A DNA stretch of 64,000 nucleotides from Clostridia bacterium (GCA_034926675.1 JAYFQW010000042.1:1-64000); one strand, 5' to 3'. Shown: positions 18,048 through 27,194, counted from the first letter of the stretch. A program made the numbers and translations. The notes: a model not told the origin generated them from the sequence alone.

Positions 18048-19427
18048 TCAGAGATCGAGTATCTCCGTCCTGAACATCTCGAAGGGATCGTTCGGTTCAA
18101 TCAGGTGTTCCATATTGAAGCGGTACACGGGCCCCATCGGGATATCAGACGGCGAAAAGGCGACTGCCATGTTCCCGGCAATGCACTTCCGACCGGGGAA
18201 ATCGTGATGCAGAGTGAATGTCCGGGAGAAAGCAAGGATTACTTTAGACAGTTCAGGGTTGGACGCCACCACGTCAATCACTATACCAAGCTCGTTGGGT
18301 GCAACGTCCTTGTTCGGATCCCATTCGCCCATGATCGCGTTCTTTCCATATACATGGAAAGCCAGACGGTAGTCCGACTGCTTGACCTCGCCCTTGAACG
18401 CGTCGTCGACGCGCCGCTGCACTGTGCTTCTAACCATTTCCAGGTAATCGTCGATCTGTCCGATCAGTATGGGATCGCGCGTCCCCATGATGGAAATCGT
18501 TCTGTAGCCAACCTTGGCTGCAGCCTCAAGCTTGATCCGGTAGGTGCAATCTGGAACGAACTTGCTGCCCGATACTCGGACTGTCCTCTCGTCCACCTGC
18601 TCGTACCGGGCGTTGCTCAGGTCCAGCATGCCGCCTGCTTCATAGAGCTGATATGGGCTCGCGTTCTCATACAGGGCGTGAGCAGCGGTGCTAACAGTGG
18701 TGTGGCGCTGGGCCGGGTTGAGAGGCTCGACCAGGAAGTGGTCTCGACGCATGGTGACCAGAATACAGTCTCCGGCGTTCGCCGGCTCGGCAGACATCGC
18801 GCCGCACTCGAGCAGCTTGGCCGCGTGCCACGCGAGGCCGGGATCGAAGCCCTCCTTGATAGGCATTGAGGCGAAGATCGATGTGTCGCTCGCCCGACCT
18901 GCGATCACGATGTCGGCTCCTTGTTCAATTGCCGCGATGAACGGCTCCGCGCCCAGAAGGCCCACGATGTGCTCAGCCTCATCGATATCGTGATCCGTCA
19001 GTTCCGGCAGCGCGCCCATCGACTTGACCTTGCCCTGCTTCGCCTTGGAGCGCACGTAGGCTTTGTCCTGCTCAGAATGGATTACCGCCAGTTTCATGTG
19101 GAGATCGTTCTCGCGAATTATCTCCATCACGATGTCGAGGAACCACTGAAGGTTTGCATCTCCGCCAGAGCCGCCGGATGTCCCGATGATCAATGGAATG
19201 CCAGCTCCACGCGCAGCTTTGATGAGCAATGACGCGTCTCGCTTGCATGCCTCGCGCGACACAAACGCTGTTCCGGATCCCAGATAGAACGGCCCAGGAT
19301 CTGTTGAGCCTGCATCGCATCCAAGCACGTCCGGCTTTCGTTCCATTCCCCGCCTTAGCGAGTCTTCAGAGAACCCGTATCCTACGATGCCTGTGGCAGA
19401 TAGGATCTTCATCTCCTGCTTCGACAA
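18048..19427 (-). CDS. AtuA/DUF1446 family protein (acyclic-terpene-utilisation-like)
   Basis: About 459 residues of the AtuA/DUF1446 family. Typical blocks are ILSATGIVGYGFSEDSL near the N-terminus, GCDAGSTDPGPFYLGSG, IGTSGGSGGDANL, GADIVIAGRASDTSIFA, and ECGAMSAEPANAG. The family was named from citronellol/geraniol breakdown in Pseudomonas, but members occur in many carboxylic-acid loci and the reaction is not settled. The TTG at 19427 is chosen because GGAGG lies 8 bases upstream; a GTG at 19436 overlaps that site. It is the first gene of the operon with DUF4387 and the 2HCT transporter, so its substrate is probably an imported hydroxy-acid or its derivative (inference). Confidence 0.85.
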   Translation of the reverse strand: MSKQEMKILSATGIVGYGFSEDSLRRGMERKPDVLGCDAGSTDPGPFYLGSGTAFVSREACKRDASLLIKAARGAGIPLIIGTSGGSGGDANLQWFLDIVMEIIRENDLHMKLAVIHSEQDKAYVRSKAKQGKVKSMGALPELTDHDIDEAEHIVGLLGAEPFIAAIEQGADIVIAGRASDTSIFASMPIKEGFDPGLAWHAAKLLECGAMSAEPANAGDCILVTMRRDHFLVEPLNPAQRHTTVSTAAHALYENASPYQLYEAGGMLDLSNARYEQVDERTVRVSGSKFVPDCTYRIKLEAAAKVGYRTISIMGTRDPILIGQIDDYLEMVRSTVQRRVDDAFKGEVKQSDYRLAFHVYGKNAIMGEWDPNKDVAPNELGIVIDVVASNPELSKVILAFSRTFTLHHDFPGRKCIAGNMAVAFSPSDIPMGPVYRFNMEHLIEPNDPFEMFRTEILDL

Positions 19428-19510
19428 CTGGAACACCTCCGTTGTGTGTTATTGCTCTCGTGAACGTGGAAGAGGACGGGAGCGGTGGTCACGCCACGTG
19501 CACACTCTAA

Positions 19511-19532
19511 GCGTAGCACCCATCTGCTACGC
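19511..19532. promoter_or_regulatory. 8-bp inverted repeat in the divergent control region
   Basis: GCGTAGCA (19511-19518) and TGCTACGC (19525-19532) form a perfect stem with a 6-base loop. It lies between the AtuA operon and the sensor-kinase gene. It could be an operator or a short 5'-leader hairpin. Confidence 0.45.
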
Positions 19533-19548
19533 AGAGCCCTTACATTAC

Positions 19549-19577
19549 TTTCGAAACACCGATCAATGCTTTCGAAA
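19549..19577. promoter_or_regulatory. twin palindromic operator TTTCGAAA
   Basis: Two identical 8-bp palindromes TTTCGAAA at 19549-19556 and 19570-19577 have centres 21 bp apart, two helical turns. The position between the divergent AtuA-2HCT operon and the CitAB-type genes suits the binding of a response-regulator dimer pair. The assignment to that regulator is inference. Confidence 0.5.
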
Positions 19578-19772
19578 GGTTGCCGAGGCAGAGCAGCGGC
19601 CATAGGCTTAGAATGAGGGAGTGTTGGTCCTGGCGTCTTTGGTCGGCCCGATTCGCAGTCACTACGGATGGCAGTATCAGGGTGAGCTGCGATTCAGCGG
19701 TTGTCGCGGGGGAGCATCGGTGAGAGAATGGAGTCGGCGCCTTACTTGGCATCCCGAAAGGCGGGTTCGAAC

Positions 19773-21446
19773 ATGAAGCGAGGACGCTTCCTGCTTCTTC
19801 AGGACAGGGTATTCCTGTTTGCTGTTGTGGTAATCGTGTTCACCATTGCAATTGTAGGTTCAGTGTCGGTCTGGACTATCAAGTCGGAGTTGGAGAGCCG
19901 CTCAGGGGCGCGCGCCCTCTCGATAGCGAGGACTTTTGCACTGCTCACGCCGGTCCGTGAGAACCTGGGCAAAGCCGACGGAGCATCCGTGATCCAGCCT
20001 GTCGCAGAAGCTGTGCGTCTCGCATCGGGCGCTCAGTTCGTCGTCACCATCGACATGAGGGGAATCCGATATTCGCACCCGGTTTCCGGTCGCGTAGGCG
20101 AGCATGTCGCCGGCGGTGACGAGAACCGGGCTCTTGCGGGCGATGAATACATCTCCCGCGCCTGTGGCACCCTAGGCCCATCCATCAGAGCGTTCACGCC
20201 GATCTACGATGAGTCCAACACGCAGGTAGGAGCTGCCATTGTGGGCTACTTTCTCGATGACGTCGATCGCGATGTCCACACCACGCTGAACAAGATGTAC
20301 GCTGCGTTTTTCGTGTCGCTAACGCTGGGTCTGGTCGGTTCCAGCATTCTAGCGCAAAACGTGAAGAAGACCATGTTCGGCATGGAACCGTTCGAGATCT
20401 CTTCACTGCTTGAGCAACGAAACGCCATACTCTCATCGGTCCGCGAAGGCATCATAGCCGTGAACGCGGATGGCAACGTGGCGCTCGTCAATGACGAGGC
20501 CAAACGGATGCTGGCTATCGATGACGACATAACGGGAATGCCCGTGTTGGAGGTGATCCCCACAACCAGGCTGCCCCAGGTCTTGGCGACGGGTCAGCCT
20601 GAATACGACCGTGAGCAAGTGCTTGGACGCACAGTGATAGTAACGAATCGCGTGCCCGTCATCGTGAACGGCCAGGTGACTGGGGCAGTGGCCAGCTTCC
20701 GCGATAACGCTGCAGTCAAAAGGCTTGCGGGTGAACTCACAGGAGTCAAGAAGTACGTGGAGGCGCTCCGCGTCCAGTCCCATGAGTTCAAGAACACCCT
20801 TCATGCTGTGGCAGGGATGATACAGATGAAACGATATGATGAAGCTCTGGATTGCATCATGCAGGCTTCGGAATCCCGCGACAAGCTGATCAATTTCGTG
20901 TCAAGCCGGATACGGCCAGTGCCTCTGGCTGCTCTTCTAATATCCAAGGCTGGCGCAGCGAATGAGCAGGGGATCCAGTTTCGGATCTGCCCAGACAGCA
21001 GGCTCGACAAGGTTCCGCCGTGTACAGATGTGTATGATCTTGTCACCGTGGTCGGTAACCTCATAGACAATGCCCTGGAAGGCGCGGCTTCAGAGACGGG
21101 GCGAGATGCCGGCGAGCGCCGAGTGTCTGTCGCCATACGCCAGTCTGAGCACGGTGCGGCTGTTGAAGTGGCCAACACGGGGCCTGCCATACCCGATTTC
21201 GTGGCGCAGCACATGTGGGACCACGGCTTCACCACGAAATCAAACGGCCACGGAATTGGGCTTGCCCTTGTAAAGGACAGAATTGAGGCAGCTGGAGGCC
21301 GTTTCTGGTCTGAGCGAATCCAGCCAGGACACTGCCCAGAAGCCGTAGCGGGGCCGGTGAAGACCACATGCCCAACATCAGATACTGACGGTCTCACGGT
21401 CTTCCACGTGTTCCTTCCGGCGGAGGATGCACATGAACGCAGATGA
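19773..21446 (+). CDS. CitA/DcuS-type sensor histidine kinase
   Basis: A membrane kinase of about 557 residues for extracellular di- or tricarboxylates. Order: TM1 (about 13-35), a periplasm-type PAS/Cache domain with the family motif (RYSHPVSGRVGEHVAGGDE), TM2 (about 180-200), a cytoplasmic PAS domain (GIIAVNADGNVALVNDEA), the SpoOB-type H-box (RVQSHEFKNTLHA), and an HATPase domain with GNLIDNALEGA and GHGIGLALVKDRI. The ATG at 19773 begins a plausible MKRGRF membrane leader; the frame is open to 19701. It overlaps the response-regulator gene and is divergent from the AtuA-2HCT operon it probably controls. Confidence 0.9.
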   Translation: MKRGRFLLLQDRVFLFAVVVIVFTIAIVGSVSVWTIKSELESRSGARALSIARTFALLTPVRENLGKADGASVIQPVAEAVRLASGAQFVVTIDMRGIRYSHPVSGRVGEHVAGGDENRALAGDEYISRACGTLGPSIRAFTPIYDESNTQVGAAIVGYFLDDVDRDVHTTLNKMYAAFFVSLTLGLVGSSILAQNVKKTMFGMEPFEISSLLEQRNAILSSVREGIIAVNADGNVALVNDEAKRMLAIDDDITGMPVLEVIPTTRLPQVLATGQPEYDREQVLGRTVIVTNRVPVIVNGQVTGAVASFRDNAAVKRLAGELTGVKKYVEALRVQSHEFKNTLHAVAGMIQMKRYDEALDCIMQASESRDKLINFVSSRIRPVPLAALLISKAGAANEQGIQFRICPDSRLDKVPPCTDVYDLVTVVGNLIDNALEGAASETGRDAGERRVSVAIRQSEHGAAVEVANTGPAIPDFVAQHMWDHGFTTKSNGHGIGLALVKDRIEAAGGRFWSERIQPGHCPEAVAGPVKTTCPTSDTDGLTVFHVFLPAEDAHERR

Positions 21447-22164
21447 CAGGAACCAAGGAGAGGCTGAGCGACCCACGCTCAGAGCACTGCTGGTCGAGGA
21501 CGACCCGATGGTCCTTGAGATACACGAAAGCATCGTGTCGAGTGTGCCCGGGTTCACGGTTGTCGGCCATGCCCGTGATGGGCGATCAGCCTTGCAGATG
21601 ACGCGAGTTCTGAAACCCAACATCATAATCCTAGATGTCTACATGCCCGGTTGTGATGGCATCGACTTCTTCAGGGAAATACGAAGCCTCGATTGCCCGG
21701 TCGATGTCATCATGGTCACCGCGGCAGAGGACTCATCCACGGTGGTAGCGTCCCGGCGCCTCGGCGCCTTTGATTACATCATCAAGCCGTTCCGATTTGA
21801 GCGCCTGCGAGCCTCGCTGGAGAGCTATCGCGACACCCAATCTAGTCGGAACCGCAAACACGTGTGCCAGGATGACATAGACCGTGCCTGGCATGTACGC
21901 AACCCTCGGTCGACCCGCCAACAGGAGCTGCCAAAAGGAATACAGAAGCCCACACTGGATGCGCTTAGCGAGTATCTGAAGAAGAGCATTGCCTGTGCGT
22001 TCTGCACTGAGCAGCTCGCATCGGAGCTTGGCGTATCACGCATTACTGTCTCCCGATACCTAGATTTCCTGGTTGAATCGGGGCTAGTCACATCACAGCT
22101 CGACTACTCGACGGGCGGCAGGCCCCGGAGCCTGTACCAGCGGACTGGAGTCCACGGTCTCTGA
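21433..22164 (+). CDS. CitB/DcuR-type response regulator
   Basis: A 243-residue regulator: receiver domain (LVEDDPMVLEIHESIV; phospho-acceptor in IIILDVYMPG; VTAAED; IIKPF) plus a C-terminal helix-turn-helix (SELGVSRITVSRYLDFLV, GRPRSLYQ) as in CitB, DcuR and DpiA. The ATG at 21433 is preferred over the one at 21427 because GGAGG at 21422-21426 is 6 bases away. The start lies inside the kinase gene. It probably activates the AtuA-DUF4387-2HCT operon when the kinase binds its carboxylate, possibly at the TTTCGAAA pair. Confidence 0.9.
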   Translation: MNADDRNQGEAERPTLRALLVEDDPMVLEIHESIVSSVPGFTVVGHARDGRSALQMTRVLKPNIIILDVYMPGCDGIDFFREIRSLDCPVDVIMVTAAEDSSTVVASRRLGAFDYIIKPFRFERLRASLESYRDTQSSRNRKHVCQDDIDRAWHVRNPRSTRQQELPKGIQKPTLDALSEYLKKSIACAFCTEQLASELGVSRITVSRYLDFLVESGLVTSQLDYSTGGRPRSLYQRTGVHGL

Positions 22165-22277
22165 GAGTAACGCACTTGCAGGATCGCTCCTATCCTCCGG
22201 GGCCTTCGCAAGGATCTCAGCCAACGGCAGATTGCCTTCCCTTGTATGGACGGTGATGTTCGCCATGATATCCGCAC

Positions 22278-22625
22278 TCAACTGCCGCGGTTCACCCGAC
22301 GGCCAGCAACGATGAACATGACGCCGGATACCACGGGAGGCAGTCCTATAAGGAGCCCTGCAGGCTCCAGGATTCGCGATGGCAGATAGCCAAAAAAGGA
22401 GAGTGCTCCAAGCCCCACAGCCGCCAAGACGACGCCTCCAGCTATGTTCCACTTCCACCCGACGGCAGCAGCGGCCATGAAGACGAGGCCGGGCACGGTG
22501 TGCATGACCGTCCCTACCAGACCAAGACCCTCGCCGATTCCAGAAACGAGGCCAAAGAGCGTCCACCATGCGGCCCAAGCCGCAGCAACGGCAAAGGCGA
22601 TTCGCGCAAGACTCAGCTGATGCAC
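22278..22625 (-). CDS. small four-helix membrane protein, unrecognised
   Basis: A 115-residue, strongly hydrophobic protein with about four membrane segments (AFAVAAAWAAWWTLFGLVSG, VPGLVFMAAAAVGW, IAGGVVLAAVGLGALSFF, PPVVSGVMFIVAG) and a basic C-terminus. The GTG start follows GGGGGTGAGATAGG. It is convergent with the response regulator. I do not recognise the family. Confidence 0.6.
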   Translation of the reverse strand: MHQLSLARIAFAVAAAWAAWWTLFGLVSGIGEGLGLVGTVMHTVPGLVFMAAAAVGWKWNIAGGVVLAAVGLGALSFFGYLPSRILEPAGLLIGLPPVVSGVMFIVAGRRVNRGS

Positions 22626-22717
22626 CCTATCTCACCCCCGACTGCAGTAGTTCAAGAGACCATAATGCTTCCCGGTGTAGGCCCTGACGCTACCATGTAC
22701 AGTTGCGTCATATTCGC

Positions 22718-23497
22718 TTAGTTGAAGACGGCGCCTGCACACACGTTCAGAGACTGCCCTGTTATCGCGCTGGCCTCGTCGCTTGCCAAGAAGATGACAG
22801 CTGCAGCCACCTCTTCAGCGGTAACCAGCCGGTTCATCGCTGCCGCGGCCTCCAGTCCCTTACGGTATGCATCAGGCGATATGCCTAACCGTTTGGACTC
22901 GACCTCCACCAGGTTGTCGATGCGCTCGCCTTCGACGGTGCCAGGACACACGCAGTTCACCCGGATCTTGTACTCAGCAACTTCGCGAGCCAGGGTCTGA
23001 GTCAAGGCAATCTGGGCCCACTTGGTGCAGACGTATGGGGATCGCGTGGGACAACCCTGCCTGCCAAGATCCGATGAGATGCTGATGATCGAGCCTGTCC
23101 GCCTGGGGATCATATTCCTCAAAACCGCGCGGCTGCAGATCATCGTACCGGTCAAGTTCGCAGCGATTGTTTCGTTCCAGCCGCGCAGATCCATGTCGAC
23201 GACATTGGCGATGGGGCCGCGCAATCCCACGTTGTTCACGAGGATGTCCACTTTCCCAAGAGAACTCAGGGCTGCTTGTACCATCGCGGTCACGGATTGC
23301 TCGTCGGCTACGTCACAGGTAAGAGGAACCGCCCGCCTTCCAAGCGCCCGGACTTCCACCGCCACTTTCTCGCTGCCATCCTTCGACCTATTGGCTATCA
23401 CGATGTCGGCTCCCTCGCGCGCGAGTCCGAGTGATATGACTCTGCCGATGCCTCGGCCTCCACCGGTTACGATCGCCACTCTGTTCTCGAGCCTCAT
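22718..23497 (-). CDS. short-chain dehydrogenase/reductase (SDR family)
   Basis: A 259-residue classical SDR using NAD(P)H. It has the nucleotide motif VTGGGRGIGR, NNVG, the catalytic Ser in SIISISSDLG and the Tyr-x-x-x-Lys in YVCTK; the PG motif is in CVCPGTVEGERI. The ATG at 23497 is preferred because a GGGGGG-type ribosome site lies just upstream; the frame is open to 23551. It neighbours the organic-acid locus and a malate/L-lactate dehydrogenase fragment. The substrate is unknown. Confidence 0.9.
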   Translation of the reverse strand: MRLENRVAIVTGGGRGIGRVISLGLAREGADIVIANRSKDGSEKVAVEVRALGRRAVPLTCDVADEQSVTAMVQAALSSLGKVDILVNNVGLRGPIANVVDMDLRGWNETIAANLTGTMICSRAVLRNMIPRRTGSIISISSDLGRQGCPTRSPYVCTKWAQIALTQTLAREVAEYKIRVNCVCPGTVEGERIDNLVEVESKRLGISPDAYRKGLEAAAAMNRLVTAEEVAAAVIFLASDEASAITGQSLNVCAGAVFN

Positions 23498-23594
23498 TGC
23501 AGGTCCCCCCTCAGTTGTCTTGTAACGACCACCAAGACGTCGATACAGCACGCATCACCCATACGGCCGAAGAACCCTCTTCACCGCGGCATAT

Positions 23595-24089
23595 TCAGAG
23601 ACTCGCGTTCCGGACCAACTCATATGGACAAGTCCAGAGTGAACTCACCCGCGCCTTAGGCGTAGTAGGCGCCTGCTCCGAAGTGATTGCTGTTCCGTAC
23701 GAAACGATTGATCCTCCGTATTCACGGGCCAGCTCAATCAATTTTCGCGTGGCTTTTACCGACACGACCCGACCTATGCCGTACCGTCCGTCAATCAGGC
23801 ACGCGGACCCGGATTCCCCAATGATAGTGACATTCGCCTTGGAAACAGCTTCCCCTTCTCTCATCTGGCGAACATACGCAGGCAATGCTACCGCGCCGTG
23901 AGAGCCGCCCCTCGCATCTGTCTCTACCAACAACACATCCGCGGCGATAGATTTCTCTCCATAAGGCGGGCTGGCCACGTTCCACAGAACCTCCAGCCCT
24001 TCGACGAAACGTCCAGAGAATGTACTCCCTGCGCCCATCTTGTTTCTCGTGCTGATTCCCTGTTGCCGCTTTGTGGCAAGCAATATCAT
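23595..24089 (-). pseudogene. malate/L-lactate dehydrogenase (Ldh_2 family) N-terminal fragment
   Basis: The frame carries ADVLLVETDARGGSHGAVAL followed by PAYVRQMREGEAV and SACLIDGRYGIGRVVSVKAT, the conserved N-terminal part of the Ldh_2 (YlbC/ComC) NAD-dependent dehydrogenases. Similarity stops near REYGGSIVS, after roughly 100 of about 350 residues, and the last part is unrelated. The canonical SHG catalytic-site His is visible. Upstream residues look random. It is a dead or truncated gene and adds to the signs of an eroded malate/lactate locus. Confidence 0.65.
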
Positions 24090-24154
24090 ATCGTCAGGGG
24101 CATACGTATTTTTCCACTCGGATCCTGCAGTTCGTCGTGAATGCTCTTGTGAAC

Positions 24155-24550
24155 TCAGTAGCGACCTCCGATTCTAGCCCACAGTGCTCTTGCTTCAGCA
24201 AGCTCCACTACAACGCCTGCTCCATCGCGCACCTTGATGGACCCCGTTGCCCGAGCTATCGCCGTACGAAAGTCGAGCATATCGAGGCGCTCGGCGCTGA
24301 ATTGGATTCGCCCAGCCACCTTGCGCCATGCGCTCGCAAGCCTCTCCGCGCCCTCAAGTGCATCGTCCCACCTCTCGGCAATCACGCGCTCCTCAACCTG
24401 TGAGAGCCATGCCTCCACATCGTCCGCAGTTCCGGTGGGACGCTTCAGAATACCTGCCGACAGCATCACTGCGACGAAGAACGCGATCAGCGTTACTGGA
24501 ATGGCTGCCAGAAGAACGCGCCTCCCCACGCTCGTAACCTCCCGCATCAC
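24155..24550 (-). CDS. DUF4363 family protein
   Basis: A 131-residue protein with one N-terminal membrane segment (RVLLAAIPVTLIAFFVAVML) and a helical tail (WLSQVEERVIAERWDDALEG). DUF4363 proteins are usually encoded next to DUF421 (YetF-like) membrane proteins, as here, 7 bases downstream of it. It is probably a partner of that protein. The function is unknown. Confidence 0.75.
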   Translation of the reverse strand: MMREVTSVGRRVLLAAIPVTLIAFFVAVMLSAGILKRPTGTADDVEAWLSQVEERVIAERWDDALEGAERLASAWRKVAGRIQFSAERLDMLDFRTAIARATGSIKVRDGAGVVVELAEARALWARIGGRY

Positions 24551-24557
24551 AGATTGG

Positions 24558-25286
24558 CTAGTATGGCCCTGGGAAGTCGCCTGTGTCTACCGGGCTTGCC
24601 ACGTGGTCCCGGAATGTGTCCACATATAGACTGCCCGATGTATCTAGCGTAGCCAGAAACACTTCCGATGCGTCGGATACTCCCTTCCTTCTCAGCTCAG
24701 TCGCGAGCCACGCACGGTCAAGGTGCACCTGCTCCAGATTCTGGTCCACCACCACGCCGTTGTACACCAGCTCTGTACTGATCCCCTGGTATTGCGATGG
24801 CAGGTTCATGTCGCTCCGTGTGACAGGGTGGAACTGGGATTTCTTGAGCACCGACAGCGTTCCGTTGGTTTCGAGGATGGCGAATTCAACCTCCCCGAGG
24901 TCAAATGTGTCTTTCACTCGCAGTTGCTCCATGAGATCTGATGCACGGTAGCGCGCCTTGCGCATGGCGCCCTCCATGATCTTGCCGTTCATGATCACCA
25001 CTGTGGGCTCGCCATCCATGTACTTCGACGCGAATCTCCATTTGAGCGTGACCCACTGCATTGCAAGCCCGGCGGTTGTCCATACAGTCAACCCTACCCA
25101 GTGCGGCCAGGCCGTAACGGTCAGGTCAGTCGTGAGCGCCGCGGCAATCGACCCGATGGTAATGCCAAGGATGTAGTCGAAGTATGTGAGCTGGCTGATC
25201 TGTTGCTTCCCGAGCACACGGGTGTAGATCAACAGTGTGAAGAACCCGATCACAGCCCGGACGATCACCACGAGTGTCTCGCTCAA
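24558..25286 (-). CDS. DUF421 (YetF-like) membrane protein
   Basis: About 242 residues: three N-terminal membrane segments (VIVRAVIGFFTLLIYTRVLG; YFDYILGITIGSIAAALTTD; WVGLTVWTTAGLAMQWVTL), then a cytoplasmic domain with the family signature (GEPTVVIMNGKIMEGAMRKA, LMEQLRVKDTFDLGEVEFAI, LSVLKK). YetF-type proteins occur in spore-forming Firmicutes. The TTG at 25286 is preferred because GAAGGTGGG lies just upstream; the frame is open to 25346. It is the first gene of a two-gene unit with DUF4363. Confidence 0.85.
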   Translation of the reverse strand: MSETLVVIVRAVIGFFTLLIYTRVLGKQQISQLTYFDYILGITIGSIAAALTTDLTVTAWPHWVGLTVWTTAGLAMQWVTLKWRFASKYMDGEPTVVIMNGKIMEGAMRKARYRASDLMEQLRVKDTFDLGEVEFAILETNGTLSVLKKSQFHPVTRSDMNLPSQYQGISTELVYNGVVVDQNLEQVHLDRAWLATELRRKGVSDASEVFLATLDTSGSLYVDTFRDHVASPVDTGDFPGPY

Positions 25287-26077
25287 AGCCGGATTCCCAC
25301 CTTCATGCAACCGTTCAGTTCTGGGAACAGCCCAATCGCCGCACAACGCCTCGCCTCAGTATGCTTCCCGGAAAGCCCTGTCACCACGCTGTCCGCACTC
25401 GATTACGGCATGGGAAGCGCCAAACCTGAATGTGATACAGCCCATCTTCGGCGCCCTTGACGGGATCGGGACGGAAGTTCTTCCACTCGAACACAGAGTC
25501 CCAGTTTCCTCCCGGATTCGCGCGCGTCGCATACCCAACACGGTATCCAGGTGCAAGCTGGACGCGGAGTGACCAGGCTTTTGCGGGAGATGGGCGCTTA
25601 TGACCCGGGTTGACCGCCACAGCACATGCCTACGGGGGATTTTGGGCCCTGCAACGCCCAAAAAGCGCTCCCAGCAATCTCATTTCACCTAGATTTTGTC
25701 ATATTCGCGTCTACTGTGGCCAACTTGAGCCAACTCGAGCCGCCATATACCCCCCCATTCGCACGATCCAGCGTGAGAATGAGCCGAGCTGATCTGATTT
25801 CGGCCACCCTGCGAGATAGTCTGGGTCAGATCCGTACACCTCGGCGGGAAACCTCACGGAAACGCGCTCGGGCATCCGGAGAGTGCTTGGGTTTGCAGTC
25901 GTCGTGTGGCTCGCTTCGTCGTGATCTCCGCGGGCGTTGCTGCGAGGTTGTCAGACTGCCAGGCCAGAGGCGTGTGAAGTGTTGCGCGCCCTCGCTGCCT
26001 GATGAGGCGCGACCGGCGCGACCAGCGCCACCGAGCCCTGAAGCGATAGTGTCGACGAATCCAGCAGTAAGACGAGC
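25287..26077. other. mostly gene-free stretch leading into a degraded repeat element
   Basis: A minus-strand frame at 25381-25620 contains GNWDSVFEWKNFRPDPVKG and YHIQVWRF, which read like real protein but match no family I know; it may be the tail of a lost gene. From about 25840 the sequence is high-G+C with a 22-bp motif (26048-26070, TGTCGACGAATCCAGCAG) that recurs in the repeat element that follows. Confidence 0.35.
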
Positions 26078-26921
26078 TCAATGTCGATGGAATCGACGTT
26101 GAAGCGCCCGCAATGTCGATGAATCCAGCATCGAGGGCCTCCGAACGTCAGCTCCGGCAGAATCCCCGACGGGGAGCTTTCGCGGCGAACCGCATGGCAT
26201 AATATGGCGCAGCTGACTCGCAGGTGTACGCGTTTTCAGTGATGAGTCGGGTGCGCGATGCAGTTCACGTGAATCTCGACAGCGGGAGCCGGATCGTTAG
26301 TGTCGACGAAATGGACACTAACCCCGTGGTCAATGTCGAATTGAGTGGCATTCAGCACGCGACGATGTCGGTTTGGTCGGCATTGACCGCCTGCGAGACC
26401 GGAATCTCAGGAACCGCAGATTCGTTTCCGCGTCTGTGAGCGGCGGGCGAATGGGCGACGGGCGGGATGTTGCCCTCCGCGATGCCAAGGCAATGCTCCA
26501 TGCACAGAGTAGAGGACTTCAACGATTCGGCGCCTGGGCTTACTCGGGACAGAATCCTCGAGACTGGCCCTAAGAAGGTACTCGGAGCTGCAGCAATGAG
26601 GGCAGCTCTTCGAGAAGACGTTGAGTTCGATGTGGTGAACGCAGAAGGCATACCCCTCGTCGGCGAGGCTATGGACGGCAATGAATCGGACAAGATCTGG
26701 AACAGGCGAGCAATTGAGGAGCTGGTCGAACAGTTCATAAGCGCCTCAATGAGCCAGTGCATGTGGCTGATGGCGCTCGGACTCTTTCGGAATCAAAGCT
26801 GTTCCCGGACAAGATGTTCCGCGCCCTGGGAGTGTCGCCGTCCGTCTATGTTACGGCCCCACGGAGCGTTCGATTTCCTTGAAAAACGAGCGGTTGAACG
26901 CCCAAGGATGCTGAATACGGG
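26078..26921 (+). repeat. dispersed repeat element, copy A, with IS1634-type remnants
   Basis: The first 450 or so bases match 60570-61020 in the same orientation (shared blocks: CAATGTCGATGGAATCGACG, GACGGGGAGCTTT, GCGGGATGTTGCCCTCCGCG). The element contains several 23-bp imperfect dyads with consensus CAATGTCGATGAAACCAGCA and its complement. One perfect inverted repeat, TTAGTGTC/GACACTAA, spans 26297-26321. It is followed by transposase relics and ends in a degenerate IS1634 right terminus at 26905-26921. Confidence 0.65.
26503..26880 (+). pseudogene. IS1634-type transposase relics
   Basis: One frame holds RVEDFNDSAPG and, further on, EGIPLVGEAMDGNESDKIWN, the conserved block around a catalytic acidic residue of IS1634 transposases. 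In another frame from about 26780 the C-terminus SESKLFPDKMFRALGVSPSV follows, nearly identical to the end of the 13-14 kb transposase. Large internal parts are missing and the frame is broken. Confidence 0.7.
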
Positions 26922-27194
26922 ATACAGACAAGCGGCAGAATCAGAACCCTGCTTGCCCATGACTACTTGCCATGACCCGCACGATGGCGACCGCACCGTG
27001 ACCTCTTGCCATTAGGGAATCTCGTCAAGCAGAGTGTCAACCCGCTTATGAGCCTCCTTTCACCGCATTGACATCCTTCTGCACTGTTCACCGTTCCTAG
27101 TCAATCTGTGTCTTGCAGATGGTTGACGATGTACTGGATGATATGCTGATTATTCAGTATGATGTCATCAGGCGATCTGAAAGGAGGGGTTACA

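Noticed and set aside
23497-23901. 134-codon plus-strand frame over the SDR start and Ldh_2 fragment
   Set aside because: The opposite strand carries recognisable dehydrogenase motifs; this frame has none.
26040-26400. CRISPR-like array of the TGTCGA-type motifs
   Set aside because: The units are few, in both orientations, with irregular spacing and variable sequence, and no cas gene is nearby.
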